NCBI GenBank assembly: GCA_027452245.1
Contig: DAIDGW010000155.1
Span: forward strand, 1 to 47,269
Direction of reading: 5' to 3'
DNA length: 47,269 nucleotides
DNA from: Acidobacteriaceae bacterium
GTDB taxonomy: Bacteria; Acidobacteriota; Terriglobia; Terriglobales; Acidobacteriaceae
The position numbers and the translations under genes were made by a program. Under the pieces are notes generated by a model. It ran no database searches. It was not told the DNA's origin and was given only the letters and a program-made list of their open reading frames with translations. How positions within the stretch are numbered: the first letter of the stretch is position 1; the number at the start of each line of letters is the position of its first letter. This document shows, piece by piece, positions 9,945 to 18,284 of the stretch.

Positions 9945-10696
9945 GCGTTCACCAAAGTCGGCGGAAAATAGGTTCCGATTTTGCGTTCCATGGCCAGCCT
10001 GATTCCCTGGGGATGGCGTCCGTTGATGATGGCGACGTGCACTCCGGCTTCGCTCGCGAGTTTGGCCGCGCGCATTTTCGAGATCATGCCGCCGCGTCCC
10101 AAAGCACTCTTTCCGTTGCACTGGGCTTCGATGGCGGGCGTCAGTTTGCGCACGACGCGCTGCAGGCGGGGCTTCTTGCGTCCATTTGGGACGAGGAAGC
10201 CGTCGACGTTAGTCAGCAGCAAGAGCCAGTCAGCTTTCACGGCGGTGGCCAGCAAAGAACTTAATTCGTCGTTGTCGCCGAAAGCACCCTCCAGCTCGCG
10301 GACCGAAACGCTGTCATTTTCATTGACGACGGGAACGACGCCCAGGGCAAGCAATTCGGCAAGCGCATTCTGCAGGTTGCGATAGCGCACGGGCGACGTG
10401 AAGTCGTCGCTCGAAAGCAGCAGTTGCGCCACGACTTTCTTACCGAAAAACAGACGCTCGTAGGTATGCATCAACTTGCTTTGACCGACAGCCGCGCAGG
10501 CCTGCATGCGGGGCACATCGGTCGGGCGCGCAGAAAGCCCGAGGCCGGACATTCCCGCGGCGATCGCGCCGGAGGTGACGATCAAGTATTCATTTTTCGT
10601 GAGATCGAATTGATCGACGAGGCTGCGCAGCAGGTTGGCATCGATCTGCCCGTTGGGTGCGATGAGACTGGTGCCGACTTTTATAACCACTCGCAT
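9941..10696 (-). CDS. proB: Glutamate 5-kinase, short form without PUA domain
   Basis: First step of proline synthesis: phosphorylates glutamate to glutamyl-5-phosphate. The 251 residues cover the whole amino-acid-kinase fold: VIKVGTSLI at the N-terminus, VTSGAIAAGM, NENDSVS, FGDNDELSS and LLTNVDG, and GRGGMISKMRAAKLA near the end. The C-terminal PUA domain of the roughly 370-residue E. coli enzyme is absent. The gene ends right at the proA start, so this is a natural short form and not a truncation. Proline feedback may differ without PUA. There is no obvious Shine-Dalgarno site before the ATG. Confidence 0.95.
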   Translation of the reverse strand: MRVVIKVGTSLIAPNGQIDANLLRSLVDQFDLTKNEYLIVTSGAIAAGMSGLGLSARPTDVPRMQACAAVGQSKLMHTYERLFFGKKVVAQLLLSSDDFTSPVRYRNLQNALAELLALGVVPVVNENDSVSVRELEGAFGDNDELSSLLATAVKADWLLLLTNVDGFLVPNGRKKPRLQRVVRKLTPAIEAQCNGKSALGRGGMISKMRAAKLASEAGVHVAIINGRHPQGIRLAMERKIGTYFPPTLVNA

Positions 10697-10858
10697 AATT
10701 TATGCTTATCTGCGTGCCGGCGGATTTGCTTGAAATCATGCCGTCATGATCGCGGCAACAGATGCGCTCGGACGTCCGGCGGGGAGGAACAATGCTTCTA
10801 TCCTGCCGTTAAAACAGGTCATCTGGCAAGCTGAAAAATTCTGCAATCGTGGGGGACC

Positions 10859-11623
10859 ATGCCGGCTTCCAACGCAACGACTCGCTTCTCTGATCGTGTT
10901 GAAAAATATGTACGTTACCGCCCGGGGTATCCGGTGGACGCAGTGGCCTGCCTGAAGAGCGAATGCCATTTGCGCCCCGATCACGTCATGGCGGATATCG
11001 CGTCGGGCACCGGCATCTGGACCCGGCTTCTACTGGAAAATGGCAATCGCGTATTCGGGGTCGAGCCGAATGCCGAGATGCGAAAGGCCGGGGAGCAAGG
11101 GCTCGCCAAGTTTCCCAAATTCAGCAGCGTGGAGGGAACGGCGGAGGCTACCGGTCTGGCGGATGCTTCGGTGGATTTTGTGACGTCAGCGCAAGCGGCG
11201 CACTGGTTTGACCGCGTCCGGTCGCGCGCGGAATTCGTGCGGATTCTAAAGCCGGGAGGATGGCTGGTGCTGCTGTGGAATGAGCGGCAGACCGACAGCA
11301 CGCCTTTTCTGCGCGCCTACGAGGAATTATTGAAGACTTATGGAACCGATTATGCCGAGATTCGCCACGAACACACGACGGCATCGGTGAACGAGTTCTT
11401 CGATCCCGCTCCGTTTCAGGAACGAGACTTCCAGGTGCAGCAGGATTTCGATTACGGCGGAATCGAAGGGCGGCTGCTTTCCTCGTCCTATGCTCCGGGG
11501 CCGGGACATCCCAGGCATGAATCGATGTTGAAGGATCTGCAGAGAATGTTTAAGGAGCATCAGCAGCACGATCGCGTGCAGGTGATGTATAGGACGCGGG
11601 TGTTCTTCGGGCAGATTGCGTAA
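10859..11623 (+). CDS. Class I SAM-dependent methyltransferase
   Basis: Methyltransferase of the type-11 (UbiE-like) group; substrate unknown. The 254 residues show motif I as DIASGTGIWTRLL (about residues 46-58) and the acidic end of strand 2 in FGVEPNAEM. Motif II/III lies in LADASVDFVTSAQAAHWFD, and LKPGGWLVLLWNE follows. Similar proteins near a PGYP motif at the N-terminus (here RPGYPVDAV) are common as stand-alone genes. The ATG is preceded by GTGGGGG. It is convergent with tmk, with 26 bases between stops, and divergent from proB. Confidence 0.88.
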   Translation: MPASNATTRFSDRVEKYVRYRPGYPVDAVACLKSECHLRPDHVMADIASGTGIWTRLLLENGNRVFGVEPNAEMRKAGEQGLAKFPKFSSVEGTAEATGLADASVDFVTSAQAAHWFDRVRSRAEFVRILKPGGWLVLLWNERQTDSTPFLRAYEELLKTYGTDYAEIRHEHTTASVNEFFDPAPFQERDFQVQQDFDYGGIEGRLLSSSYAPGPGHPRHESMLKDLQRMFKEHQQHDRVQVMYRTRVFFGQIA

Positions 11624-11649
11624 GTACCCTTGCCGCGTTTTTCTCCGTG

Positions 11650-12309
11650 TCAGACCAGTTTCAAACGGTTGTGCACGGCTTCCATAATCTTGCGATGAGT
11701 TTGCGCGGGAGTGCCGTGGGCGTCGATGACGACGACGCGATCCGGTTCGCGTTTAGCGATTTCCAGATAAGCCTCGCGGACCCGCAGGAAAAACGCCTGG
11801 TTCTCGAGTTCGAAGCGGCTTTCGTCTTCGTGCTTACCACTTTTCGCAACCTGCCTGTTGCGGCGGCGGGCGCGTCCCAGGCTCATGCCGGGATGGAAGT
11901 CCAGCAACACGGTTAAATCGGGCCGCAAGCCCCGGCAAAGAATGCGGTGCAGATCGAGCACGACCTTGCTTCCCAATTTTCTGCCGCCGCCCTGATAAGC
12001 CTCCGTCGAGTCGGTGAAGCGATCGCAGAGCACAACGTAGCCTTGAACCAGCCCGGGTTCGATCACCTGCGCGATATGTTGGGCGCGCGAGGCAAACATC
12101 AACGCCATCTCGGCCAGGGAAGCAAGCCCCGCCGTCGCCGAATCGAGCAGGATCTTGCGGATCCTCTCACCGGTTTCTGTTCCACCCGGCTCGCGAGTCC
12201 GCAGTACCCGGTATCCCTCGCGCTGCAGGGCGGCAGCAAGCTTTTTCTGCTGCGTGCTCTTGCCGGAGCCGTCGAGTCCTTCAAAGGTGATGAATTTTCC
12301 GCGGCGCAT
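11650..12309 (-). CDS. tmk: Thymidylate kinase
   Basis: Phosphorylates dTMP to dTDP for DNA synthesis in the cytosol. The 219-residue protein has the P-loop GLDGSGKST at residues 11-19, the DRF(T/Y) motif as CDRFTDSTEAYQGGGR, and the LID region rich in arginines (SLGRARRRNRQVAK). REPGGTETGERIR binds dTMP. Length and motifs are all standard. Divergent from the arsR-like gene. Confidence 0.96.
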   Translation of the reverse strand: MRRGKFITFEGLDGSGKSTQQKKLAAALQREGYRVLRTREPGGTETGERIRKILLDSATAGLASLAEMALMFASRAQHIAQVIEPGLVQGYVVLCDRFTDSTEAYQGGGRKLGSKVVLDLHRILCRGLRPDLTVLLDFHPGMSLGRARRRNRQVAKSGKHEDESRFELENQAFFLRVREAYLEIAKREPDRVVVIDAHGTPAQTHRKIMEAVHNRLKLV

Positions 12310-12415
12310 TCTGCCGAATCATAGCAGCATCCCAAGATTCCGCCCCTCCCGTTTGGAGACCGATCCATCCCGCCGCAGGCGATGACTTCGGGCGGCATGG
12401 AAGGGCATCTTTGGC

Positions 12416-12444
12416 TTGACTATAAGAGCTCTCTTATATAAATT
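12416..12444 (+). promoter_or_regulatory. Promoter of the arsR-SRPBCC operon with palindromic operator
   Basis: TTGACT (12416-12421) as -35 and TATAAA (12437-12442) as -10, 15 bases apart. The two elements overlap the ends of a perfect inverted repeat, TATAAGAG at 12421-12428 and CTCTTATA at 12431-12438. Binding of the ArsR-type dimer here would block polymerase. The predicted start is only a few bases before the ATG at 12452, with no Shine-Dalgarno site. Confidence 0.65.
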
Positions 12445-12451
12445 GTTACTT

Positions 12452-12769
12452 ATGTATATAGATCTGGATGCGGCCTTTTCTGCCTTGGCCGATCCGACCC
12501 GCCGAGCGATTGTGGCGCGTCTGGCCAATGGGGAAGCGACGGTCACGGAACTAGCCGAGCCGTTTGAGATGACCCAACCGGCGATCTCACAGCACCTGAA
12601 AGTGCTGGAGGAGGCTGGGCTGATCGTTCGCCGCGTCGAGGGCACGAAGCGCCCGAGGAGGCTTGCGAAAAACGGCATTGAAGCTATGGACCAATGGCTG
12701 CGGATGCTGAAGAAAGCGCTAGAGAAAAACTACGACCGGCTGGATCAAGTTCTGGCGGCAATGGAATGA
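12452..12769 (+). CDS. ArsR-family winged-helix transcriptional regulator
   Basis: Small dimeric repressor of the ArsR superfamily. From the ATG at 12452 it has 105 residues: ALADPTRRAIVARLANGEATVTELAEPF then MTQPAISQHLKVLEEAGLIVRRVEG, a textbook helix-turn-helix and wing. It lacks the metal-binding CxC motif of metal sensors. Together with the SRPBCC gene 17 bases downstream it forms the common ArsR-SRPBCC pair, in which the regulator probably controls its own operon. The earlier in-frame start at 12416 would begin inside the promoter and is rejected. Confidence 0.9.
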   Translation: MYIDLDAAFSALADPTRRAIVARLANGEATVTELAEPFEMTQPAISQHLKVLEEAGLIVRRVEGTKRPRRLAKNGIEAMDQWLRMLKKALEKNYDRLDQVLAAME

Positions 12770-12786
12770 CCAACAGGAGAAGAATA

Positions 12787-13251
12787 ATGAGTAAGCTTAC
12801 GCTCAAGAACGAAGGAGAGAGGCACATCGTGGTAACCCGGCATTTCGCGGCATCCCCCGAAGCGGTGTACCGCGCGCACACCGATCCGAAACTGATTCAG
12901 AAGTGGCTGCTCGGTCCAGAGGGATGGACGATGCCGGTCTGCATCAACGAGGCGCGGGAGGGAGGGAAAATTCGCTACGAATGGTCTCATCCGAAGAAGG
13001 GCAGCTTTTTCATTACTGGAGAAATCGTAAAACTCGAACCGTCGCGCAGGGTCGTGCACGTGGAGCGGATGCATCTGCCTGATCCCACGCCTGACAGTCA
13101 TATCGAGACGCGATTTGAACCAGACGGCGGGGGCACGCTGATGACGATGCGCATGACCTTGCCCGACGCCAAGACGCGCGCAGACATGCTCGCGACCGGG
13201 ATGGAGCACGGAATGGAAGAGAGCTATGCGCGACTGGACAAAATGGCGTAG
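12787..13251 (+). CDS. SRPBCC / AHSA1-domain protein
   Basis: START-like (SRPBCC) domain with a hydrophobic cavity, of the activator-of-Hsp90-ATPase-homologue group; the ligand is unknown. The ATG at 12787 has AGGAG 7 bases upstream and gives 154 residues. Typical segments are TRHFAASPEAVYRAHTDPKLIQKWL, then GGKIRYEW, FFITGEIVKLEPSRRVVH, and the terminal GMEESYARLDKM helix. It is cotranscribed with the ArsR-type regulator. Confidence 0.9.
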   Translation: MSKLTLKNEGERHIVVTRHFAASPEAVYRAHTDPKLIQKWLLGPEGWTMPVCINEAREGGKIRYEWSHPKKGSFFITGEIVKLEPSRRVVHVERMHLPDPTPDSHIETRFEPDGGGTLMTMRMTLPDAKTRADMLATGMEHGMEESYARLDKMA

Positions 13252-13421
13252 CTGTTGCCTACGAGGTTCTTGCGGGAACAAGGGCAGACGCGTTGGGATT
13301 GGCATGCGCCCTTGATGCAGTGCGGGCTCCAGGGCTGCTATAGTCAAGGGTTCTGTCACGAGCGCCGACGAGCGCTGACGCGTGAATCCGTTGTTGCAGT
13401 ATTCGGGAGCCCGGACCAAAC

Positions 13422-15287
13422 ATGAAGCTTGTGAAACGCCTTTCTCTGCTCTGTTCCCTTCTTCTCTCCATTTCAGCTTTTGCCGCAACCGGACCGACGG
13501 TGACACTTTCGGTGGACGCCTCCGACGCGCCGCGAAAGATTTTTCACGCCACGCTAAAGATTCCGGCAAACGCCCCGGAGTTGACGGTCTATTACCCGAA
13601 ATGGATTCCCGGGGAACACGCGCCGGACGGCCCGGTCGTTGATCTCGCAGGATTGAAGTTCCATGCCAATGGGCAGACGTTGAAGTGGCGGCGCGACCTG
13701 CTCGACGGATTCACGATTCATGTAGAAGTTCCGCCTGGAGTACACGAGGTCGATGCCGAGCTTGATTTTCTGTCGCCGGCGACATTTGAGGGCGGCTTCT
13801 CTTCGGGATCGTCGGCAACGGCGAAGATGACCGTGATCAGCTGGAACCAGGTGTTGATTTATCCCAAGGGATGGAAGGCGAGCGAGATCAATTACACCGC
13901 CAGCCTGAAGCTGCCGCAAGGCTGGAAGTTCGGGACGCCAATGACCATCACGAACCAGAACGGTGAGGAACTTCATTTTGCGACCGTGTCGCTCGAGGAG
14001 CTGGTGGATTCTCCGGTGATTGCGGGCGAGTACCTGAAAGTCGTACCGCTGGCCAATAATCCGCCCACGGAGATGGATGTGGCGGCCGACAGCGAAGCGG
14101 CGTTGAATCCTCCCCAGGAAGTCTGGGACCACTACAAGAATCTGGTGCAGCAGGCCAATATACTTTTTGGCGCGCATCATTACCGCGATTATCACTTTCT
14201 GTTCAGCCTCAGCGATCACGTCGCGCACTTCGGACTGGAGCACCACGAATCCGATGACAGCCGGGTTGATGAACGCGGCCTGATCGACGACGGCGCGCGC
14301 AAGGCTGAGGCCAGCCTGCTTCCGCACGAGTATGTGCATTCGTGGAACGGAAAGTACCGGCGTCCGGCGGACCTGGCCACGCCGGATTATCAACAGCCCA
14401 TGCAGGACGATCTGCTCTGGGTTTATGAAGGACTGACGAATTACCTGGGTGAAGTGCTCACCGGGCGCAGTGGCTTGCTCACGCCCGAGGAAGAGCGCGA
14501 GTCGCTGGCGATTACGGCCGCCAATATGGATCACCGTCCGGGACGCATGTGGCGCAATCTGCAGGACACGGCGGACGCTGCTCCCGAGCTGTATTTTGCC
14601 CCGCGAGCATGGGAGTCGTGGCGGCGCAGCACGGATTTCTATCCCGAAGGCGCGCTGGTGTGGATGTGGGCCGATGTGATCATCCGCCAGCAATCGCACG
14701 GGCAGAAGTCGATCGACGATTTCTGCAAGCTGTTCCACGGCGCGCCCAGCACGGGACCGATCCTCAAGACCTACACGTTTGACGACGTGGTGAATGCGCT
14801 CAACCAGGTTGTTCCCTACGACTGGCGAGGGTTCTGGAACGAGCGGCTGACCAATCACGGGCCGGGGGCGCCGCTGGGGGGAATCGATGGCAGCGGATGG
14901 AAGCTGGTGTATAGCGACACTCCGACAGAGATGGAACGCTACACGGAGGCCGACTTCCGTTTCATCGATGAGTCGAATTCCATCGGGCTCGAATTGCAGG
15001 AAGACGGGGGAATCCTCGATACGATCGAAGGCCTGCCGGCGGCGCTGGCAGGGATTGGCCCCGGCATGCGACTGGTCGCGGTCAACGGCCGCCGCTACAC
15101 GCCCGAGATCCTGCATCAGGCTCTGCGTGAAGGCAAGAATTCCAGCGCGCCGCTCGAACTGCTGGTGGAAAACATGGACTATTTCAAGACCTACAAGCTC
15201 GACTATCATGGCGGCGAACGCTATCCGACGCTGGTGCGGGATGAATCGAAACCGGACCTGTTGAGCGATATTCTGAAGGCCAAATAA
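13422..15287 (+). CDS. Exported M61-family glycyl aminopeptidase with PDZ domain
   Basis: Metallo-aminopeptidase of the M61 family, which favours N-terminal glycine or alanine. The 621 residues begin with a signal peptide (MKLVKRLSLLCSLLLSISAFA). A beta-rich N-terminal domain with YYPKWIPGEHAPDGPV follows. The gluzincin site is HEYVH at residues 302-306 with the third ligand Glu336 in WVYEGLTNY. A C-terminal PDZ-like segment covers roughly residues 515-600. The next gene starts 3 bases after its stop, so the two share a transcript. Confidence 0.92.
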   Translation: MKLVKRLSLLCSLLLSISAFAATGPTVTLSVDASDAPRKIFHATLKIPANAPELTVYYPKWIPGEHAPDGPVVDLAGLKFHANGQTLKWRRDLLDGFTIHVEVPPGVHEVDAELDFLSPATFEGGFSSGSSATAKMTVISWNQVLIYPKGWKASEINYTASLKLPQGWKFGTPMTITNQNGEELHFATVSLEELVDSPVIAGEYLKVVPLANNPPTEMDVAADSEAALNPPQEVWDHYKNLVQQANILFGAHHYRDYHFLFSLSDHVAHFGLEHHESDDSRVDERGLIDDGARKAEASLLPHEYVHSWNGKYRRPADLATPDYQQPMQDDLLWVYEGLTNYLGEVLTGRSGLLTPEEERESLAITAANMDHRPGRMWRNLQDTADAAPELYFAPRAWESWRRSTDFYPEGALVWMWADVIIRQQSHGQKSIDDFCKLFHGAPSTGPILKTYTFDDVVNALNQVVPYDWRGFWNERLTNHGPGAPLGGIDGSGWKLVYSDTPTEMERYTEADFRFIDESNSIGLELQEDGGILDTIEGLPAALAGIGPGMRLVAVNGRRYTPEILHQALREGKNSSAPLELLVENMDYFKTYKLDYHGGERYPTLVRDESKPDLLSDILKAK

Positions 15288-15290
15288 ACC

Positions 15291-16481
15291 ATGCCCGGAA
15301 CACAGAAGTCCTCGTTGCGGCCGTCGAAGATCGTCAACATTGAGGACCTGCGCCGGATGGCGAAACGGCGATTGCCGCGGCCCGTATTCGATTATCTCGA
15401 TGGCGGGGCCGAGGCGGAAATCACGTTGCGGGAAAACTGTGACGCCTTCCGGGAAATTACATTTCGCCCGCGCGGCGCGGTGGCGACGGGCGATTGCAGC
15501 CTGAAAACTACCGTCATCGGCCAGGAATTTTCTTTCCCGGCGATCCTCGCTCCGGTGGGCTACAGCCGCATGATGCATCCCGGCGGCGAGGTTGACGCTG
15601 CCCGGGCCGCCGGAAAGGCCGGCACGGGGTATACGCTTTCCACCATTTCCGGCCACAAACTGGAAGACGTCAAAGCCGCCTCGCCCGGGCCGGTGTGGTA
15701 TCAGTTGTATCTTCTCGGCGGACGCGCGGCTTCCGAAGGCGCGCTGGATCGCGCGCGCCGGGCCGGATTTTCTGCTCTCGTGATCACCGTCGACACTCCG
15801 GTCGCGGGGTTGCGGGAACGCGATCCGCGAAATGGGATGAAAGAATTGCTGGGCACATCTGTGCTCGCGAAAATCCCTTTTGGATTTACCTTCCTGGCGC
15901 ATCCGGGATGGCTGGCCGCGTACATCCGCGATGGCGGGCGCCCGAAGCTGGAAAACATCGTCGTGCCCGGCCAAGGTCCGATGGAACTGGTGGACGTGAG
16001 TGCGGCGCTGGCGGCGGCGACCGTGACATGGGCGGATTTGAAATGGATTCGCCAGATCTGGACGGGGCCGATCGTCGTTAAAGGGCTGCTCACGGGCGAC
16101 GATGCGCGCCGCGCCATCGATGAAGGGGCGGCCGCAGTGGTGGTTTCCAATCATGGCGGGCGGCAACTGGACTCGGTTTCGGCAACGATTCGCGCGCTTC
16201 CCGAAGTTGTGGCGGCGGTGAATGGTCAGATTGACGTGCTTATGGATGGAGGCATTCGCCGCGGCAGCGACATCGTGAAAGCGCTGTGCCTGGGCGCACG
16301 CGCCGTGCTGGTTGGACGCGCCTATGCCTATGGACTGGCGGCTGCCGGGGAAGCGGGCGTGACTCGCGCTCTGGAAATCCTGCGCACCGATGTGGAACGC
16401 ACGGTGCGCTTGCTGGGATGCCCGGGGCTGCGGCAGCTAGACCGCTCGTATCTGAATATTCCCCGCGTCTGGGATGTGTGA
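15291..16481 (+). CDS. FMN-dependent alpha-hydroxy-acid oxidase/dehydrogenase (LldD-like)
   Basis: Flavoenzyme of the lactate/glycolate oxidase family that oxidises 2-hydroxy acids to 2-oxo acids. The 396-residue TIM barrel has the family signature SNHGGRQLD with catalytic His288. It also has the FMN-binding APVGYSRMMHPGGE, WYQLY and DGGIRRGSDIVKAL segments. The N-terminal half carries VFDYLDGGAEAEITLREN. The exact substrate (L-lactate, glycolate, mandelate or other) cannot be read. It begins 3 bases after the M61 stop and is convergent with the HIT gene, 5 bases away. Confidence 0.9.
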   Translation: MPGTQKSSLRPSKIVNIEDLRRMAKRRLPRPVFDYLDGGAEAEITLRENCDAFREITFRPRGAVATGDCSLKTTVIGQEFSFPAILAPVGYSRMMHPGGEVDAARAAGKAGTGYTLSTISGHKLEDVKAASPGPVWYQLYLLGGRAASEGALDRARRAGFSALVITVDTPVAGLRERDPRNGMKELLGTSVLAKIPFGFTFLAHPGWLAAYIRDGGRPKLENIVVPGQGPMELVDVSAALAAATVTWADLKWIRQIWTGPIVVKGLLTGDDARRAIDEGAAAVVVSNHGGRQLDSVSATIRALPEVVAAVNGQIDVLMDGGIRRGSDIVKALCLGARAVLVGRAYAYGLAAAGEAGVTRALEILRTDVERTVRLLGCPGLRQLDRSYLNIPRVWDV

Positions 16482-16486
16482 AGGCT

Positions 16487-16840
16487 CTAACCCGGGGGCC
16501 ATGCGAGCGGGCGTCCGCCGATCAGATGTACATGCAGGTGAAAGACTGACTGGCCGGCTCCGGGGCCGACGTTGAGCACGGTTCGATATCCTTGCTCGAT
16601 CTTGCGCCGGCGCGCGATTTCGGCGGCGGCAAGTTGGCAGCGCCCGATGATTTCCGCGTCTTGGGATTGCGCTTCCTTCAATCCCGCAAAATGTTTCCTG
16701 GGAATGACGAGGACATGCGTGGGCGCCTGCGGATTGATATCTTCGAAGGCAAAGACGTGGTCGTCTTCATAAACTTTTTTGGCGGGAATGTCTCCGCGAA
16801 TGATGCGGCAAAACAGGCAATTGGCAGCCGGATCGGTCAT
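16487..16840 (-). CDS. HIT-family nucleotide hydrolase (HinT-like)
   Basis: Histidine-triad protein expected to hydrolyse adenosine phosphoramidates or acyl-adenylates in the cytosol. The 117 residues include CLFCRII at the start, EDINPQAPTHVLVIPRKHF, and the triad HLHVHLIGG near residues 100-108, followed by the usual short C-terminal tail ending in W-P. The ATG at 16840 with GAGG six bases upstream is preferred over the TTG one codon earlier. Confidence 0.94.
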   Translation of the reverse strand: MTDPAANCLFCRIIRGDIPAKKVYEDDHVFAFEDINPQAPTHVLVIPRKHFAGLKEAQSQDAEIIGRCQLAAAEIARRRKIEQGYRTVLNVGPGAGQSVFHLHVHLIGGRPLAWPPG

Positions 16841-16892
16841 CAAATCCTCACTCGTGCGTCACTCTAGCGTGGCCAGGCTGGCGCGAATTCCA

Positions 16893-17633
16893 TCAATCCA
16901 ACCGTACCAGAAACACCGCCCCTTCGGGCGTTTTGGTTTCGGCGGCTAATTTGACGGCGCGCTGGCGATCGTCGTCGAGCACGCGCGCCCGGACCCACCA
17001 GTCTCCGACGGGACTTTTGAATTTCAATACCTGCGAGGTGTGATACCGGCGGCTCAAGTGTTCGACCAGCTTTGCGGCGGTCTTTTCGTTTTTCAGGCCG
17101 CCAATCTGCACCGCCCATCGGCCTCCGGAATTCAGCGGCTCGGGCGTCTCCATGACCTCAAGTTTGACTTTGGCGATGCCGGGGCCATAAACGTCGAGCT
17201 TGCGCGCCGCCGCCATCGAAAGGTCGAGAATGCGCCCGGGGATAAACGGGCCGCGATCGGTGATGCGCACCAGCGCCGTGCTGCCCGTCTTGAGGTTAGT
17301 AACGCGCACGATGGAGCCCAGCGGCAGGGTGCGGTGCGCGGCGGTCATGGCGTGCATGTTGTAGATTTCGCCGTTCGAGCCCCGGCGATGGTTATACGGA
17401 GGTCCGTACCAACTGGCCAGGCCGACTTCGGTTTCAATCGGGTGGGCGTGGCGCGAAAGCTTTGGTTCGCCCAGTTCGGATGTCTCGGGCGCGGCTGGCG
17501 GCTGGGTTGCTTCGGGAGCGGAGGGTTGTTCTGAAGGCGGCGGCGGAGGCGGCGGCACATTGACTCGCGCCTGTCTGGGATGTCCGCAGCCAGCGAGCAA
17601 CAGTATCGGTAGTAAGGCCCAGAATTTTTTCAT
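16893..17633 (-). CDS. rlpA: RlpA-like septal/peptidoglycan lipoprotein with SPOR domain
   Basis: Outer-membrane lipoprotein of the RlpA family; known members are lytic transglycosylases acting on denuded glycan at the division septum. From the ATG at 17633 the product begins MKKFWALLPILLLAGC, a lipobox with Cys16. A start at 17660 is also possible. Next is a proline-rich linker with a run of seven prolines, then the double-psi barrel (GLASWYGPPYNHRR to TDRGPFIPGRILDLS, with the conserved RGPF...DLS). A C-terminal SPOR domain (WAVQIGGLKNEKTAAKLVEHL) binds denuded peptidoglycan. It follows a small coiled-coil gene by 38 bases on the same strand. Confidence 0.92.
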   Translation of the reverse strand: MKKFWALLPILLLAGCGHPRQARVNVPPPPPPPSEQPSAPEATQPPAAPETSELGEPKLSRHAHPIETEVGLASWYGPPYNHRRGSNGEIYNMHAMTAAHRTLPLGSIVRVTNLKTGSTALVRITDRGPFIPGRILDLSMAAARKLDVYGPGIAKVKLEVMETPEPLNSGGRWAVQIGGLKNEKTAAKLVEHLSRRYHTSQVLKFKSPVGDWWVRARVLDDDRQRAVKLAAETKTPEGAVFLVRLD

Positions 17634-17671
17634 GCGAAGCCGCTGCAGGTTCGGGCTCATTTTCCGGCGCC

Positions 17672-17899
17672 CTACTTGCGCGAGCGATCGACGTTGTCCA
17701 TGTAGTCGGCGAATTCGGTCAGCTTTTGGGACGCTACCCGCAAAGCTTTGGTAGAGTGCGTCCGCACCGCAGGCACGACTTCATCGTTGAGGTACTTGAT
17801 AAACTCCGGGATTTCTTTTTCCAGGCGATCGGCGGCGTCGGCGACGGTCTTGCTCACGCGCGCGGACGCGTCTTCGACCTTGCGATGAAAGTCGTTCAT
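17672..17899 (-). CDS. Small conserved-looking hypothetical protein upstream of rlpA
   Basis: I do not recognise a family. The ATG at 17899 has a perfect AAGGAG 5 bases upstream, so it is very likely translated. The 75 residues are mostly charged amphipathic helix (MNDFHRKVEDASARVSKTV, then ADRLEKEIPEFIKYLNDEV) with no signal peptide or membrane segment. It lies just before rlpA on the same strand and probably in one transcript, which suggests a helper role at the envelope or septum; that is inference only. Confidence 0.7.
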   Translation of the reverse strand: MNDFHRKVEDASARVSKTVADAADRLEKEIPEFIKYLNDEVVPAVRTHSTKALRVASQKLTEFADYMDNVDRSRK

Positions 17900-18284
17900 G
17901 GCACTCCTTCGCGCCCCAGGAAAAGTGTGATGCCGCGGCGCTGGTGGCGGAATTTTTATTATTCCGTGCCCCATCGCGAGGGTCAATGAGGTGAACAGAG
18001 AAGGTCATCACGGCGGGCACAATAAATCTTTGCAAGCAGGGCCGGGGACGGCGTTCTTTCCATGCAGAACGGCTGGTACGGGTCTTCTGTAAAACCAATG
18101 AATGCAGCGGGAATCGGGAATGAATTCCCCTGGCAGGGAAAGCAGATTCCTCGCCGCTATGCTCCTCGGAATGACAAAGCGGCATTCCCAGCAAGGGGCG
18201 GCGCTCCGGCAGGCATCGTACCGGCGAGTGTAATGAGGGGAATCTTCTCTGCTACAATTTTGACAAGATCATCCGGCACAAATT
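17900..18284. other. Intergenic region with a copy of a dispersed repeat
   Basis: No gene is supported. The region lies between divergent genes. It contains the dispersed element at 18141-18176 and, at 18253-18258, TACAAT as a possible -10 for the downstream lipoprotein gene. No good -35 is seen. Confidence 0.5.
18141..18176 (+). repeat. Dispersed intergenic repeat, copy 1
   Basis: A 36-base element beginning AGCAGATTCCTCG and ending CTCCTCGGAATGACA. It matches, with about three mismatches, the reverse complement of 46839-46874. The core can fold imperfectly on itself. Similar short elements are scattered through many acidobacterial and deltaproteobacterial genomes; the origin is not known to me. 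Confidence 0.75.

Noticed and set aside
13554..16166. An 870-codon open frame on the minus strand
   Set aside because: It lies antisense to the M61 and hydroxyacid oxidase genes, has no family resemblance and an arginine/proline-rich composition, which is the usual shadow in GC-rich DNA.
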